Shown here: piece after piece, positions 23,676 through 31,744 of the stretch
Layout: every line of letters begins with the position of its first letter
How positions within the stretch are numbered: the first letter of the stretch is position 1
NCBI GenBank assembly: GCA_965214585.1
Contig: OZ243957.1
Location: forward strand, 3,348,001-3,412,000
Source: JAHCHG01 sp965214585
GTDB lineage: Bacteria; Acidobacteriota; Blastocatellia; Pyrinomonadales; Pyrinomonadaceae
Direction of reading: 5' to 3'
Length of the DNA: 64,000 bases
Program-made: the position numbers and the translations under genes
Notes under the pieces: model-generated
The model's input: only the letters and a program-made list of their open reading frames with translations
The model's database searches: none
What the model was told of the DNA's origin: nothing

Positions 23676-25141
23676 AAAGTTTAATAAAAGACAAAAAGGT
23701 TAAGGAATTCGGTGATTTTCAAACGCCGAGAGAACTTGCGTTTGAAGTTTGTCTTTTGTTATCTCGTTTGGGCGTTAAACCCGAAACAATTATTGAGCCG
23801 AATTGCGGCATCGGCGGATTCGTTCAAGCGGCGAAAAAGATTTTTTTTTCCGCTAAGATTTACGGCTTTGATATATCTGCCGATTATATTAAAAATGCCA
23901 ATGATAAATTCCGAAACGAAGAAAATGTCTTTATCGCACAAGCAAATTTTTTTGAAACGGATTGGATGGAAATGTTTAAAAATTTTCCAAAGCCCATTTT
24001 AGTTTTAGGAAATCCGCCTTGGGTTACAAATTCTCAGCTAAGTTCTTTGGAAAGTTTGAATTTGCCGAAGAAAGAAAATTTCCAGAATTTCAGCGGTTTT
24101 GATGCAATGACGGGAAAGAGTAATTTCGATATTTCCGAATGGATGCTGATACAACTTTTTGAATATCTGAATTGGCAGGATGCGAGTTTGGCGATGCTTT
24201 GCAAAACTTCCGTTGCCCGAAAAGTCCTAAAATACGCTTGGAAAAATAACATTAGTTTGAAAGATTCGGCGATTTACGGAATCGAAACCGAAAAATATTT
24301 CAACGCATCGGTTGATTCTTGTCTGCTCGTTTGTAATTTCTCACAAACTTTGCAGGATTTTACAACGAAAGTTTATGAAAGTTTGGATTCGAAAAATCCA
24401 ATCCAAAAAATTGGTTTTAAAAATAACCAATTAATTGCATCAATTGATTTATATGAAAAGTGGAAACATCTAAACAGTGTTTCAGATTACAAATGGCGTT
24501 CGGGAATCAAACACGATTGCTCGAAGGTTATGGAATTAACGAAGGAAGGGGAGTTGTTTAAAAATAAACTCGGCGAAATTTTTGAGATAGAAGATGAATT
24601 TGTTTTTCCGATGCTGAAAAGTTCCGATCTTGCAAATGGCAAACTCGCCCCGAAGCGTTGGATGTTGGTAACGCAGAAAAGTGTCAAAGAAGATACAAAA
24701 AGCATTGCTGAAAAAGCACCGAAAACTTGGGATTATTTAAATAAAAATGCAGAATATTTAGATAATCGAAAAAGTTCTATTTATAAAAATCGTTCGAGAT
24801 TTTCGGTCTTTGGAATTGGTGAATACTCGTTTGCACCGTGGAAAGTTGCGATTTCAGGTTTCTACAAAAAGATTGATTTCAAAGTTGTCGGAAGTTATGA
24901 AAACAAGCCGATTGTATTGGACGATACTTGTTATTTTATTCCCTGCAAAACCGAAAAAGAAGCAAAGAAAATTTGTTCATTATTAAATTCCAACATTGGA
25001 AAAGAATTTTTTGAAGCATATATTTTTTGGGATGCAAAACGTCCGATTACTGTTGATTTACTCAAGAAAATAAACATTTCAAAGTTGGAAAAAGAATTTT
25101 CAAATGGCAAAAAAATCAAAAGCATTAACAAAAACAAATAA
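23672..25141 (+). CDS. N6-adenine DNA methyltransferase of a type II restriction-modification pair
   Basis: A 489-residue gamma-class adenine methyltransferase. GDFQTPRELAFEV and EPNCGIGGFVQAAK (motif I near 42-50) bind SAM, and NPPW at 114-117 is catalytic motif IV; a long C-terminal half probably recognises the DNA site. The ATG at 23672 overlaps the endonuclease stop by four bases; the longer frame from TTG at 23660 is unlikely. Its 3' end overlaps the SDR gene by 38 bases. Together with the nuclease before it, this forms a complete restriction-modification system inserted in the lipid gene run. Confidence 0.9.
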   Translation: MKSLIKDKKVKEFGDFQTPRELAFEVCLLLSRLGVKPETIIEPNCGIGGFVQAAKKIFFSAKIYGFDISADYIKNANDKFRNEENVFIAQANFFETDWMEMFKNFPKPILVLGNPPWVTNSQLSSLESLNLPKKENFQNFSGFDAMTGKSNFDISEWMLIQLFEYLNWQDASLAMLCKTSVARKVLKYAWKNNISLKDSAIYGIETEKYFNASVDSCLLVCNFSQTLQDFTTKVYESLDSKNPIQKIGFKNNQLIASIDLYEKWKHLNSVSDYKWRSGIKHDCSKVMELTKEGELFKNKLGEIFEIEDEFVFPMLKSSDLANGKLAPKRWMLVTQKSVKEDTKSIAEKAPKTWDYLNKNAEYLDNRKSSIYKNRSRFSVFGIGEYSFAPWKVAISGFYKKIDFKVVGSYENKPIVLDDTCYFIPCKTEKEAKKICSLLNSNIGKEFFEAYIFWDAKRPITVDLLKKINISKLEKEFSNGKKIKSINKNK

Positions 25142-26138
25142 CAAAATCCTGATAACAGGCGGAACGGGATTTCTCGGCACGCACATTGTTCGGCAGTTTC
25201 TTGACGCGGGCGAGAAAAATCTGCGCGTGATGGCTTCGAGCGTTCCTGTTTGGATGCAGGATGAAGGCGTTGAGGCGTGTGTCGGTTCGGTTACGAATGT
25301 GGAAGATGTGGCGGAAGCGGTCAAGGGCATTTCAGCGATTTATCATTTGGCAGGCAAGGTTTCGCGCGATAATGACGACGCGGTTTTAATGAATCGGATT
25401 CACGTTCAAGGCACGCGGATTTTATGCGAAGCGGCGGCAGATGCGGGCGTGAAGACGTTTATTTTAGCGTCTTCAAGCGGAACGATTGCCGTTTCCGAAG
25501 AGCCGAAAATTGCGGACGAAAATTATCCAACGCCGATTGATCTTATCTCGCGGTTTGCTTATTATGCGTCAAAATTTTATCAGGAAAAAACAGCCGTTGA
25601 GAATTTTGACGGCGACGGCAGAAAACTCGTTATCTTAAATCCGTCGCTGCTTTTGGGAACGGGCGATGAGCGTTTGAGTTCGACAAAGCCTGTGCTTGAT
25701 TTTCTCGCCCGCAAAATTCCTTTTACGCCTTCGGGCGGTTTGAGTTTTGTTGACGCAAGAGATGTTGCAACGGCGTTTTTAAACGCGCTCGAACGCGGAA
25801 AGCACAAGGAGAAATATCTGCTCGGTGCGGAAAATATGACGTTTGCGGAGTTTTTCGGCAGACTCGAAAGGCTTTCGGGCGTGTCTGCTCCGATGCTCAA
25901 AGTGCCGAAATATTTAAGCGTTCCGGCGGCGAATTTTGTTGATTCGTTTTTTAAGAATTGGAATAAAACTCCGCCGTTTGAAGCAAAAGAAGTTGAGCAA
26001 GCGGAATTATTTTGGTATTTCGATTCGTCGAAGGCGAAAGAGCAATTGAGTTTTGATCCACGCGATCCGCAGGAAACCTTGAACGATACGATTTCTTATT
26101 TGCGCGAGAATTTCTTGGGCGAAGGTGTGTTTGAGTGA
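25104..26138 (+). CDS. NAD-dependent epimerase/dehydratase (extended SDR)
   Basis: A 344-residue extended short-chain dehydrogenase. The Rossmann motif ILITGGTGFLGTHIV lies at about 15-29 (GGTGFLG 19-25), YHLAGKVSRDND follows, and the active Tyr-Lys pair is in FAYYASKFYQEK. It resembles the 3-beta-HSD/dihydroflavonol-reductase branch, which reduces or epimerises hydroxyl or keto groups on lipids, sugars or terpenoids. It is the last gene of the run and overlaps the methyltransferase gene by 38 bases. An SDR of this type also fits the elb-like lipid cluster, so I infer it acts on an intermediate of the ElbD-like enzyme. Confidence 0.85.
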   Translation: MAKKSKALTKTNNKILITGGTGFLGTHIVRQFLDAGEKNLRVMASSVPVWMQDEGVEACVGSVTNVEDVAEAVKGISAIYHLAGKVSRDNDDAVLMNRIHVQGTRILCEAAADAGVKTFILASSSGTIAVSEEPKIADENYPTPIDLISRFAYYASKFYQEKTAVENFDGDGRKLVILNPSLLLGTGDERLSSTKPVLDFLARKIPFTPSGGLSFVDARDVATAFLNALERGKHKEKYLLGAENMTFAEFFGRLERLSGVSAPMLKVPKYLSVPAANFVDSFFKNWNKTPPFEAKEVEQAELFWYFDSSKAKEQLSFDPRDPQETLNDTISYLRENFLGEGVFE

Positions 26139-26198
26139 GAAGTGAGAAATGAGAAGTAAAAGAAAATTCAGTTACTTCTCATTTCTCACCTCTCACTT
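26132..26198. terminator. Hairpin of GTGAGAA-type repeats between convergent genes
   Basis: Left arm 26132-26158 (GAGTGAGAAGTGAGAAATGA and on) pairs with right arm 26172-26198 in near-perfect fashion. It lies between the ends of two convergent genes, overlapping the last bases of both. It is one of the low-complexity inverted repeats found throughout this window and probably ends transcription in both directions. Confidence 0.7.
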
Positions 26199-27780
26199 AT
26201 TTATAAGTTTCTAAATATTTCGGCTTTTTCCGCGCCTTCGACGCTTGTTCAAAAGAATAAGCGATTTCGATTAAAGTCGGTTCGGAAAATTCGCGTCCGA
26301 AAAACGAGATTCCGATTGGCATTTCAAAAAGAAAGCCCGACGGAACTGTGATGTTCGGATAACCCGAAACAGCCGCCAGCGAAGAACTCGAAACGTAGTT
26401 TGTCGGGCTGTCGCCGTTTATTAAATCAATCATCCACGAAGGCGCGTTTGAAGGCGCGACGAAGGCATCGAGTTTTTCTTTGTCCATCACGAAATTGATG
26501 CTTTTGTCCTGCGATAAAACCTTGCTTCTGAGAAGCGCGAGGCGATAAATGCGGTCATTTAGATCGGGTTTTTCCTGCGCTTTGATGAAAAGTTCCTGCT
26601 CGAAATACGGCATTTCTTTGGCGGCATTTTCTTCGTTGAATTTTATTATTTTCTCCAAAGTGTCGTATCGTCCGCCGCGTTCTTTCAAGTATTTGTTCAA
26701 ATCTTCTTTAAACTCATAAAGCAGAACTTCGGTTTCGTCGCTGCCAAAATTTCGCAGATCGGGGAAATTTACATCAACGAGTTTCGCGCCGTTTTTGTCC
26801 AAGATTTTCAGATTTGCTTCCATCAATTCGTCAACTTTCGCGTTGCGCCCGAAATACTGGCGGACGACTCCGATCTTTTTGCCTTTCAAGCCGTTTTCTT
26901 TCAAGTATTTCGTGTAATCTTTCGCGCCTTTCGATTCGCCGCTTGCGGTTATCTGGTCTTTTTTGTCTTTGCCGACGATTGCGTTTAATAAAATCACCGC
27001 GTCGGCGACGGTTCGCGCCATCGGTCCCGCCGTGTCTTGCGAATGCGCGATCGGGATAATTCCGCTTCTTGAAACCAAGCCGAGAGTCGGTTTGATGCCG
27101 ACGATTCCGTTGACCGAAGACGGGCAGACAATCGAGCCGTCGGTTTCCGTGCCGACGGCGACGGCGGCGAGATTTGCGGCAATCGCAACGCCCGAACCCG
27201 ACGAAGAACCACAAGGGCTGCGGTCTAAAATATACGGATTATGCGTTTGCCCGCCGCGTCCTGACCAGCCGCTCGAAGAATTTTCCGAACGGAAATTCGC
27301 CCATTCAGATAAATTCGTTTTGCCCAATAAAACCGCGCCCGCGTCGCGTAATTGCTTGACGATAAAAGCGTCTTCTTTCGGTGTCGGCGCGTCCAAGAGC
27401 GCGAGGCTTCCCGCCGTCGTTTTCATTCTGTCGGCAGTGTCTATGTTGTCTTTAATGACGACGGGAATTCCGTGCATCTGCGAGCGGATTTTGCCTTTAG
27501 CGCGTTCCGCGTCCATTTGTTCGGCGATGGCTAAAGCGTCGGGATTCGTTTCAATAATCGAATTCAGTTTCGGATCAATTTCCTTGATTCTCCCCAAATA
27601 AATTTCGACCAATTGTTTTGACGAAACTTCGCCCGCTTTCATTGCGTTTTGCAATTCCATTACGGTTTTTTCTTCGATATTGAACGCTTGATTGTTTGAC
27701 GCTTTTGATTTGCTGTTCATTAAAAAAATTGTGCCTCCCGAAAGACCGATTTGTAAAAAATCACGGCGGTTGATTGACAT
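26197..27780 (-). CDS. Amidase-signature family hydrolase with Tat-like signal
   Basis: A 527-residue amidase-signature enzyme. The Ser-cisSer-Lys triad is present: Lys110 in VVIKDNIDTAD, the cis-Ser region GSSSGSG at 191-197 and the nucleophile Ser216 in TDGSIVCP. NRRDFLQIGLSGG at the N-terminus is a twin-arginine-like signal (arginines at 5 and 6), so the folded enzyme is probably exported. The frame is open back to 27894, but the ATG at 27780 has AGGAG just upstream and gives the normal signal. It resembles secreted amidases related to Glu-tRNA amidotransferase subunit A; no gatB or gatC is near, so the substrate is unknown. Confidence 0.93.
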   Translation of the reverse strand: MSINRRDFLQIGLSGGTIFLMNSKSKASNNQAFNIEEKTVMELQNAMKAGEVSSKQLVEIYLGRIKEIDPKLNSIIETNPDALAIAEQMDAERAKGKIRSQMHGIPVVIKDNIDTADRMKTTAGSLALLDAPTPKEDAFIVKQLRDAGAVLLGKTNLSEWANFRSENSSSGWSGRGGQTHNPYILDRSPCGSSSGSGVAIAANLAAVAVGTETDGSIVCPSSVNGIVGIKPTLGLVSRSGIIPIAHSQDTAGPMARTVADAVILLNAIVGKDKKDQITASGESKGAKDYTKYLKENGLKGKKIGVVRQYFGRNAKVDELMEANLKILDKNGAKLVDVNFPDLRNFGSDETEVLLYEFKEDLNKYLKERGGRYDTLEKIIKFNEENAAKEMPYFEQELFIKAQEKPDLNDRIYRLALLRSKVLSQDKSINFVMDKEKLDAFVAPSNAPSWMIDLINGDSPTNYVSSSSLAAVSGYPNITVPSGFLFEMPIGISFFGREFSEPTLIEIAYSFEQASKARKKPKYLETYK

Positions 27781-27831
27781 ATTTTGCTCCTCGAATTTAT
27801 TTTGTTTTTGTTTATTACTTTTTTGCAACAA

Positions 27832-27975
27832 TGGAACGCCGGCATCTTGCCGGCAACAAATGCGACAGCATTTGAAATGTGTCGGAGAATACAATTATTA
27901 ATCTTTAACCTTAAAGTTTGCCAAGTTGATTTTCGCGCTCACGCGCTCATTGCCGGCAAGATGCCGGCGTTCCTT
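27832..27975. repeat. Inverted pair of REP-like palindromes upstream of the amidase
   Basis: GGAACGCCGGCATCTTGCCG (from 27832) recurs inverted at 27952-27975. Each arm is itself a palindrome (GCCGGCATCTTGCCGGC), so the unit is two hairpins facing each other across about 95 bases, the layout of a REP doublet. The remaining gap to 28089 shows only AT-rich sequence. Confidence 0.7.
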
Positions 27976-28089
27976 TTTTTACAAACTTTTATCCCTACAT
28001 TTCGCATCTGACGTTTACAATTAGACTTAAAAAAGTTTTGAGTTCATAATATTACCACAAAAAAAATCTAAAAATAAGGAAATCTGAAA

Positions 28090-29829
28090 ATGTTAAAAAA
28101 TATTTCGATTGTTTTGGTGTTCGGGCTTTTGTTGTCCGCCGCCGTTTTCGCGCAAAAGGTTGATAAAAAGGCTGATATGAAGTTTGAAAAGCTGGCAAAT
28201 CAATATATTGGCGAATTGATAAAAATGAATCCCGAATGGGCGACGAGGTTGGGCGAGCATAAATACGACGGGCAGCTTAACGATTACAGCTTGGCGGGAG
28301 TCAAAAAAGAACGCGCGTTTACCGAAAAATATCTGAACGAACTGAACAAAATTCCGTTTGACAAATTGAGCAAGGTCAATAATATTGACGCGCGAATTAT
28401 GAAACACAATTTGGAATATAATCTTTTTCAGATTGACGTTTTGCGAGAATATGAATGGAATCCGCTTGTTTACAATGTCGGCGGAGCGATAAATAATTTG
28501 ATTGCCAGAAATTTTGCGCCGCTCAAAGACCGTCTGATGAGCGCGAAATCAAGGCTCGAAGCCGTTCCCGAAGTGGTTGCGGCGGCGAAGGCGAATCTGA
28601 AAAATCCGCCGAAAGTTTACACCGAAACGGCGATTTTGCAGAACAGGGGCGTTATCAATTTGATAAAAAGCGATTTGCAGACGTTTGCCGATGAAGCGGG
28701 AATGGAAAAAGAACTTGCGCCCGCGCAAGCGAAGGCTGTTGCCGCGCTCGAAGATTATGGAAGTTGGCTCGAAAAGGAATTGCTGCCGCGCTCGAACGCC
28801 GATTTTCGGCTTGGCGATGAGAAATATCGAAAGAAATTGAAATTCGCGCTTCAATCGGATTTGTCGAAAGAGGAGATTTTAAAACGCGCGATGGCGGATC
28901 TGAAAATGACGCAGCAGAAAATGTTTGATGTCGCGCTTCCGCTTTATAAAAAATATAATCCTGAGATTGATTATGACCGCGTTAGATTAAATCCGAAAAC
29001 CGTTATCAAATTCGTTTTAGATCGGCTCGCCGAAGACCGTCCGACGAATGACACAATCGTTAAACAGGCGGCGCAGGACGTGATCGAAACAACGAAATTT
29101 GTCCGCGAAAAAAATCTCGTAACTTTGCCGGATGAACCTGTTGACGTGATCGTAATGCCCGAATTTCAACGCGGCGTGGCGGTTGCATACTTCGATTCGG
29201 CGGGACCTTTGGAAGAAAAGAACGAAACTTTTTACGCCATTTCGCCGACTCCGAAAGACTGGTCGGACGAGCGCAAGGAATCGTTTTATAAAGAATATAA
29301 TGATTATATGCTCGAAGATTTGACCGTTCACGAAGCGATGCCGGGACATTATCTGCAAATTATGCACTCGAACGATTTCAAAGCACCGACGATGATTCGC
29401 GCTCTGTTTAGAAGCGGAACATTTACCGAAGGCTGGGCGGTTTACGCCGAGCAATTAATGGCTGAACACGGTTACGGCGGCGCGGAAGTCGAGATGCAGC
29501 AATTGAAAATGAAACTGCGCGTGATAATCAATGCGATCATTGACCAGAAAATTCACACCGACGGAATGACCGAAAAGGAAGCAGTTGATTTTATGATGAA
29601 CGAAGGTTTTCAGGAAGAAGGCGAAGCCGCCGGAAAATGGCGACGGGCGCAGCTTTCTTCAACACAGCTTTCAACTTATTACATCGGTTCTGTTGAAGTT
29701 GGCGACATTCGCAAGGCTTATGAAGCGAAGCATAAAGGCAAAGTTGATATGAAGAAAATGCACGACGCGATGCTCGCTTACGGTTCGCCCGCGCCGAAAT
29801 ATGTGTTGGAAATGCTGGATTTGAAATAA
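28090..29829 (+). CDS. Secreted DUF885 family protein (putative metallopeptidase)
   Basis: A 579-residue exported protein: signal peptide MLKNISIVLVFGLLLSAAVF ending at AQ near residue 22, then a mostly helical body. The family hallmark is VHEAMPGHYLQIMH at about 413-426, a variant of the HExxPGHH signature thought to bind zinc, followed by SGTFTEGWAVYAEQLM, which is strongly conserved in DUF885. These proteins resemble carboxypeptidase-like gluzincins; activity is not established for most. The gene is transcribed alone, preceded by an AT-rich stretch. Confidence 0.9.
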   Translation: MLKNISIVLVFGLLLSAAVFAQKVDKKADMKFEKLANQYIGELIKMNPEWATRLGEHKYDGQLNDYSLAGVKKERAFTEKYLNELNKIPFDKLSKVNNIDARIMKHNLEYNLFQIDVLREYEWNPLVYNVGGAINNLIARNFAPLKDRLMSAKSRLEAVPEVVAAAKANLKNPPKVYTETAILQNRGVINLIKSDLQTFADEAGMEKELAPAQAKAVAALEDYGSWLEKELLPRSNADFRLGDEKYRKKLKFALQSDLSKEEILKRAMADLKMTQQKMFDVALPLYKKYNPEIDYDRVRLNPKTVIKFVLDRLAEDRPTNDTIVKQAAQDVIETTKFVREKNLVTLPDEPVDVIVMPEFQRGVAVAYFDSAGPLEEKNETFYAISPTPKDWSDERKESFYKEYNDYMLEDLTVHEAMPGHYLQIMHSNDFKAPTMIRALFRSGTFTEGWAVYAEQLMAEHGYGGAEVEMQQLKMKLRVIINAIIDQKIHTDGMTEKEAVDFMMNEGFQEEGEAAGKWRRAQLSSTQLSTYYIGSVEVGDIRKAYEAKHKGKVDMKKMHDAMLAYGSPAPKYVLEMLDLK

Positions 29830-29904
29830 GTTGTTGTTGATTTTGCTTACTCAATCGAGTTCTACAAGCAATAATCGAAATTTTAATATGTGGAGATTTA
29901 TGCC

Positions 29905-30141
29905 TTATGAGCAATTCATAAGAAAATATGCCCGCTGAATACGCGGAAAACGCAGAATTTTAAAGACTTCTTTCTTTTTTCCGTGTTTTTCCGCGTATTC
30001 AGCGGGCATATTTTTCTTGCTTTTTAATTTCTTGGAAATGTTTTCATCAATGGATTTGTTAAAAACCGCTTTGCATTTTTCAATCTCGTCGAGCAGTTTT
30101 TCCAAGAGATTTATAATTCTGTCAAATTGTTCATCCGTCAT
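29905..30141 (-). CDS. Small coiled-coil protein, 78 aa, tail running into a palindrome
   Basis: The first 45 residues (TDEQFDRIINLLEKLLDEIE, then KCKAVFNKSIDENISKKLKS) form a plausible coiled coil. The ATG shares a base with the dipeptidase stop (TAATG), a coupled arrangement. From about residue 45 the frame reads through an inverted repeat, so the C-terminus (MPAEYAEKHGKKKE and on) is repeat-derived and the original end may have been lost. No family recognised; confidence rests on the coupled start. Confidence 0.5.
   Translation of the reverse strand: MTDEQFDRIINLLEKLLDEIEKCKAVFNKSIDENISKKLKSKKNMPAEYAEKHGKKKEVFKILRFPRIQRAYFLMNCS
29922..30014. repeat. Long inverted repeat near the DUF885 gene end
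   Basis: Bases about 29924-29951 (ATATGCCCGCTGAATACGCG and on) are the reverse complement of about 29986-30012. The loop is some 35 bases and T-rich on the plus strand. It may terminate the DUF885 gene, or be an inserted palindrome that has fused to the small coding frame on the opposite strand. Confidence 0.7.
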
Positions 30142-31454
30142 TATTTCTTTAATCTCTCCAAACTTCCTTCGCCGCTTACTTTTCGTGAATTTATTTTGGC
30201 AATTTGTTCGGCATTTTCAAACGCCCGCAGAAAGTTCTCGCCTAGAACTTTTTCGATTTCCTTTTCCGTGTAGCCGCGTTTGAGCATTTCGTAAGTTACT
30301 AAAACGAGGTCTTCCGCGCCGTTCATTCCGACGGGAAGCGACGAAACGCCGTCGTAATCCGAGCCGATTCCGATGTAATCAATTCCGGCGATCTTTTTAA
30401 CGTGATCTATGTGGTCAACGATTTTTTCGTAAGACGGGTAATAAATCGGATTTGCCGCATAAAGACGGCGCATTTCTTCGTTTAATTTCTCTTGGTCGTC
30501 TTTATATTTTTCCTCGATTGCTTTGATTTCGTCTTTTAATTTTTCATCGCGGGCGCGGTTTTCGTCGAGGCTTTTTTGGTCGAGAAATGATGTGTAGAAA
30601 TTTATCATTACAACGCCGCCGTTTTTGGCGACTAATTTTAAAACGTCGTCGGGGACGTTGCGCGGATGATCGGCAAATTCGCGTGCCGAAGAATGCGAAT
30701 AAATGACGGGCGCGGCTGAAATTTCGAGCGCGTCGCGCATTGTTTCGTCGGAAACGTGCGAAAGATCAACGAGCATTCCGAGGCGGTTCATTTCTCTGAC
30801 CACTTCCTTTCCGAAATCGTTTAAGCCGCCGTGAGGCTTAAAGTCTTTGCCGTCTTCGGTTTTGTCGCAGCAAGCGTCCGCCCAATTGTTTGTATTGTTG
30901 TGCGTCAAGGTCATATAACGCACGCCCAGACGGTAAAAATTGCGAAGCGCGTAGAGCGAATCTTCAATCGCGTGTCCGCCTTCGATTCCCATCAAAGCGC
31001 AGAGTTTTCCGGTTTTTTTCGCTTGACGAATTTCGGTTGCCGTCGTGCAGACTGCCATTTTGTTCGGGTGTCTTTCGGCTTCGCGGTAAACCGTGTCAAT
31101 CTGGTTCATCGCTCGCTGCATCGAGCCGCCTTTTTTGGCGAATGTGCGCGAAACGTAGATCGAGAAAAATTCGCCCGTGATTCCGCTTTGTCTAAGGCGC
31201 GTAAAATCGCTGTGAAAAGGCGTTCCGTCCCGGTGATATTTTCCGGCGGAATCGGACGCGAGCGAAAAATCTTCGTCGAGCATCGGCGAAGTTATATCGT
31301 TGTGTCCGTCAACTATGATCGCCTTTTTGTGAACAGCCAATGCCTTTTGCCAAAGTTTTGCGTTTGATTTCGGCGGCATTGTCTGGGCGCAGATTTGGAT
31401 TGAAAATATTGAAATGAAAACGAAAACGGTAAAAGACAAGATTTGATTTTTCAT
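30141..31454 (-). CDS. Membrane dipeptidase, peptidase family M19, exported
   Basis: A 437-residue M19 dipeptidase with an N-terminal signal peptide (FTVFVFISIFSIQICAQ). The binuclear zinc ligands are in IVDGHNDI (His-x-Asp), MGIEGGHAIEDS (bridging Glu), VDLSHVSDETM (His), IYSHSSAREFADHPRN (His) and YIGIGSDYDGVSSLP (Asp). The family hydrolyses dipeptides and related D-amino-acid compounds in the periplasm. Residues around 300-345 carry a charged insertion (DENRARDEKLKDEIKAIEEK) between the core blocks. It is followed by a coupled small coiled-coil gene. Confidence 0.93.
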   Translation of the reverse strand: MKNQILSFTVFVFISIFSIQICAQTMPPKSNAKLWQKALAVHKKAIIVDGHNDITSPMLDEDFSLASDSAGKYHRDGTPFHSDFTRLRQSGITGEFFSIYVSRTFAKKGGSMQRAMNQIDTVYREAERHPNKMAVCTTATEIRQAKKTGKLCALMGIEGGHAIEDSLYALRNFYRLGVRYMTLTHNNTNNWADACCDKTEDGKDFKPHGGLNDFGKEVVREMNRLGMLVDLSHVSDETMRDALEISAAPVIYSHSSAREFADHPRNVPDDVLKLVAKNGGVVMINFYTSFLDQKSLDENRARDEKLKDEIKAIEEKYKDDQEKLNEEMRRLYAANPIYYPSYEKIVDHIDHVKKIAGIDYIGIGSDYDGVSSLPVGMNGAEDLVLVTYEMLKRGYTEKEIEKVLGENFLRAFENAEQIAKINSRKVSGEGSLERLKK

Positions 31455-31677
31455 AATTGATTTTTGCGGACGGTAAAATTTTAGAAATAGTTTAGCTCTT
31501 TTTAACGCAAATTTGAAGCAAAATTTCCCGGTAAATTATTGGCATAATATGTGCGTTATGTAAAACCGGAGTCGTGTTATCCGTTTGACATTAAAATTGT
31601 TTAAAAGCCGGACAAACAATAATTTATTATCTCAAATAAAAATAAACTTCCAATCATTTTGACTGAAAAAGTGTCGA

Positions 31678-31723
31678 ATTGACAAATTGTGCCATTCCTT
31701 TTCTGACAAATTTTGGCATATCC
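31678..31723. promoter_or_regulatory. Two direct repeats upstream of the GGDEF-EAL gene
   Basis: TGACAAATTGTGCCATTCC and TGACAAATTTTGGCATATCC stand 24 bases apart, ending about 20 bases before the start of the c-di-GMP gene. A repeat spaced near two helical turns suggests a binding site for a regulator. I see no convincing sigma-70 or sigma-54 pair. The rest of the 290-bp gap shows nothing else. Confidence 0.4.
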
Positions 31724-31744
31724 TGAAATTTTTCTCTCTTTAAT

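Noticed and set aside
26132..26198. GTGAGAA hairpin as a mobile element end
   Set aside because: Explained as a terminator-like low-complexity inverted repeat between convergent genes; no transposase or target duplication.
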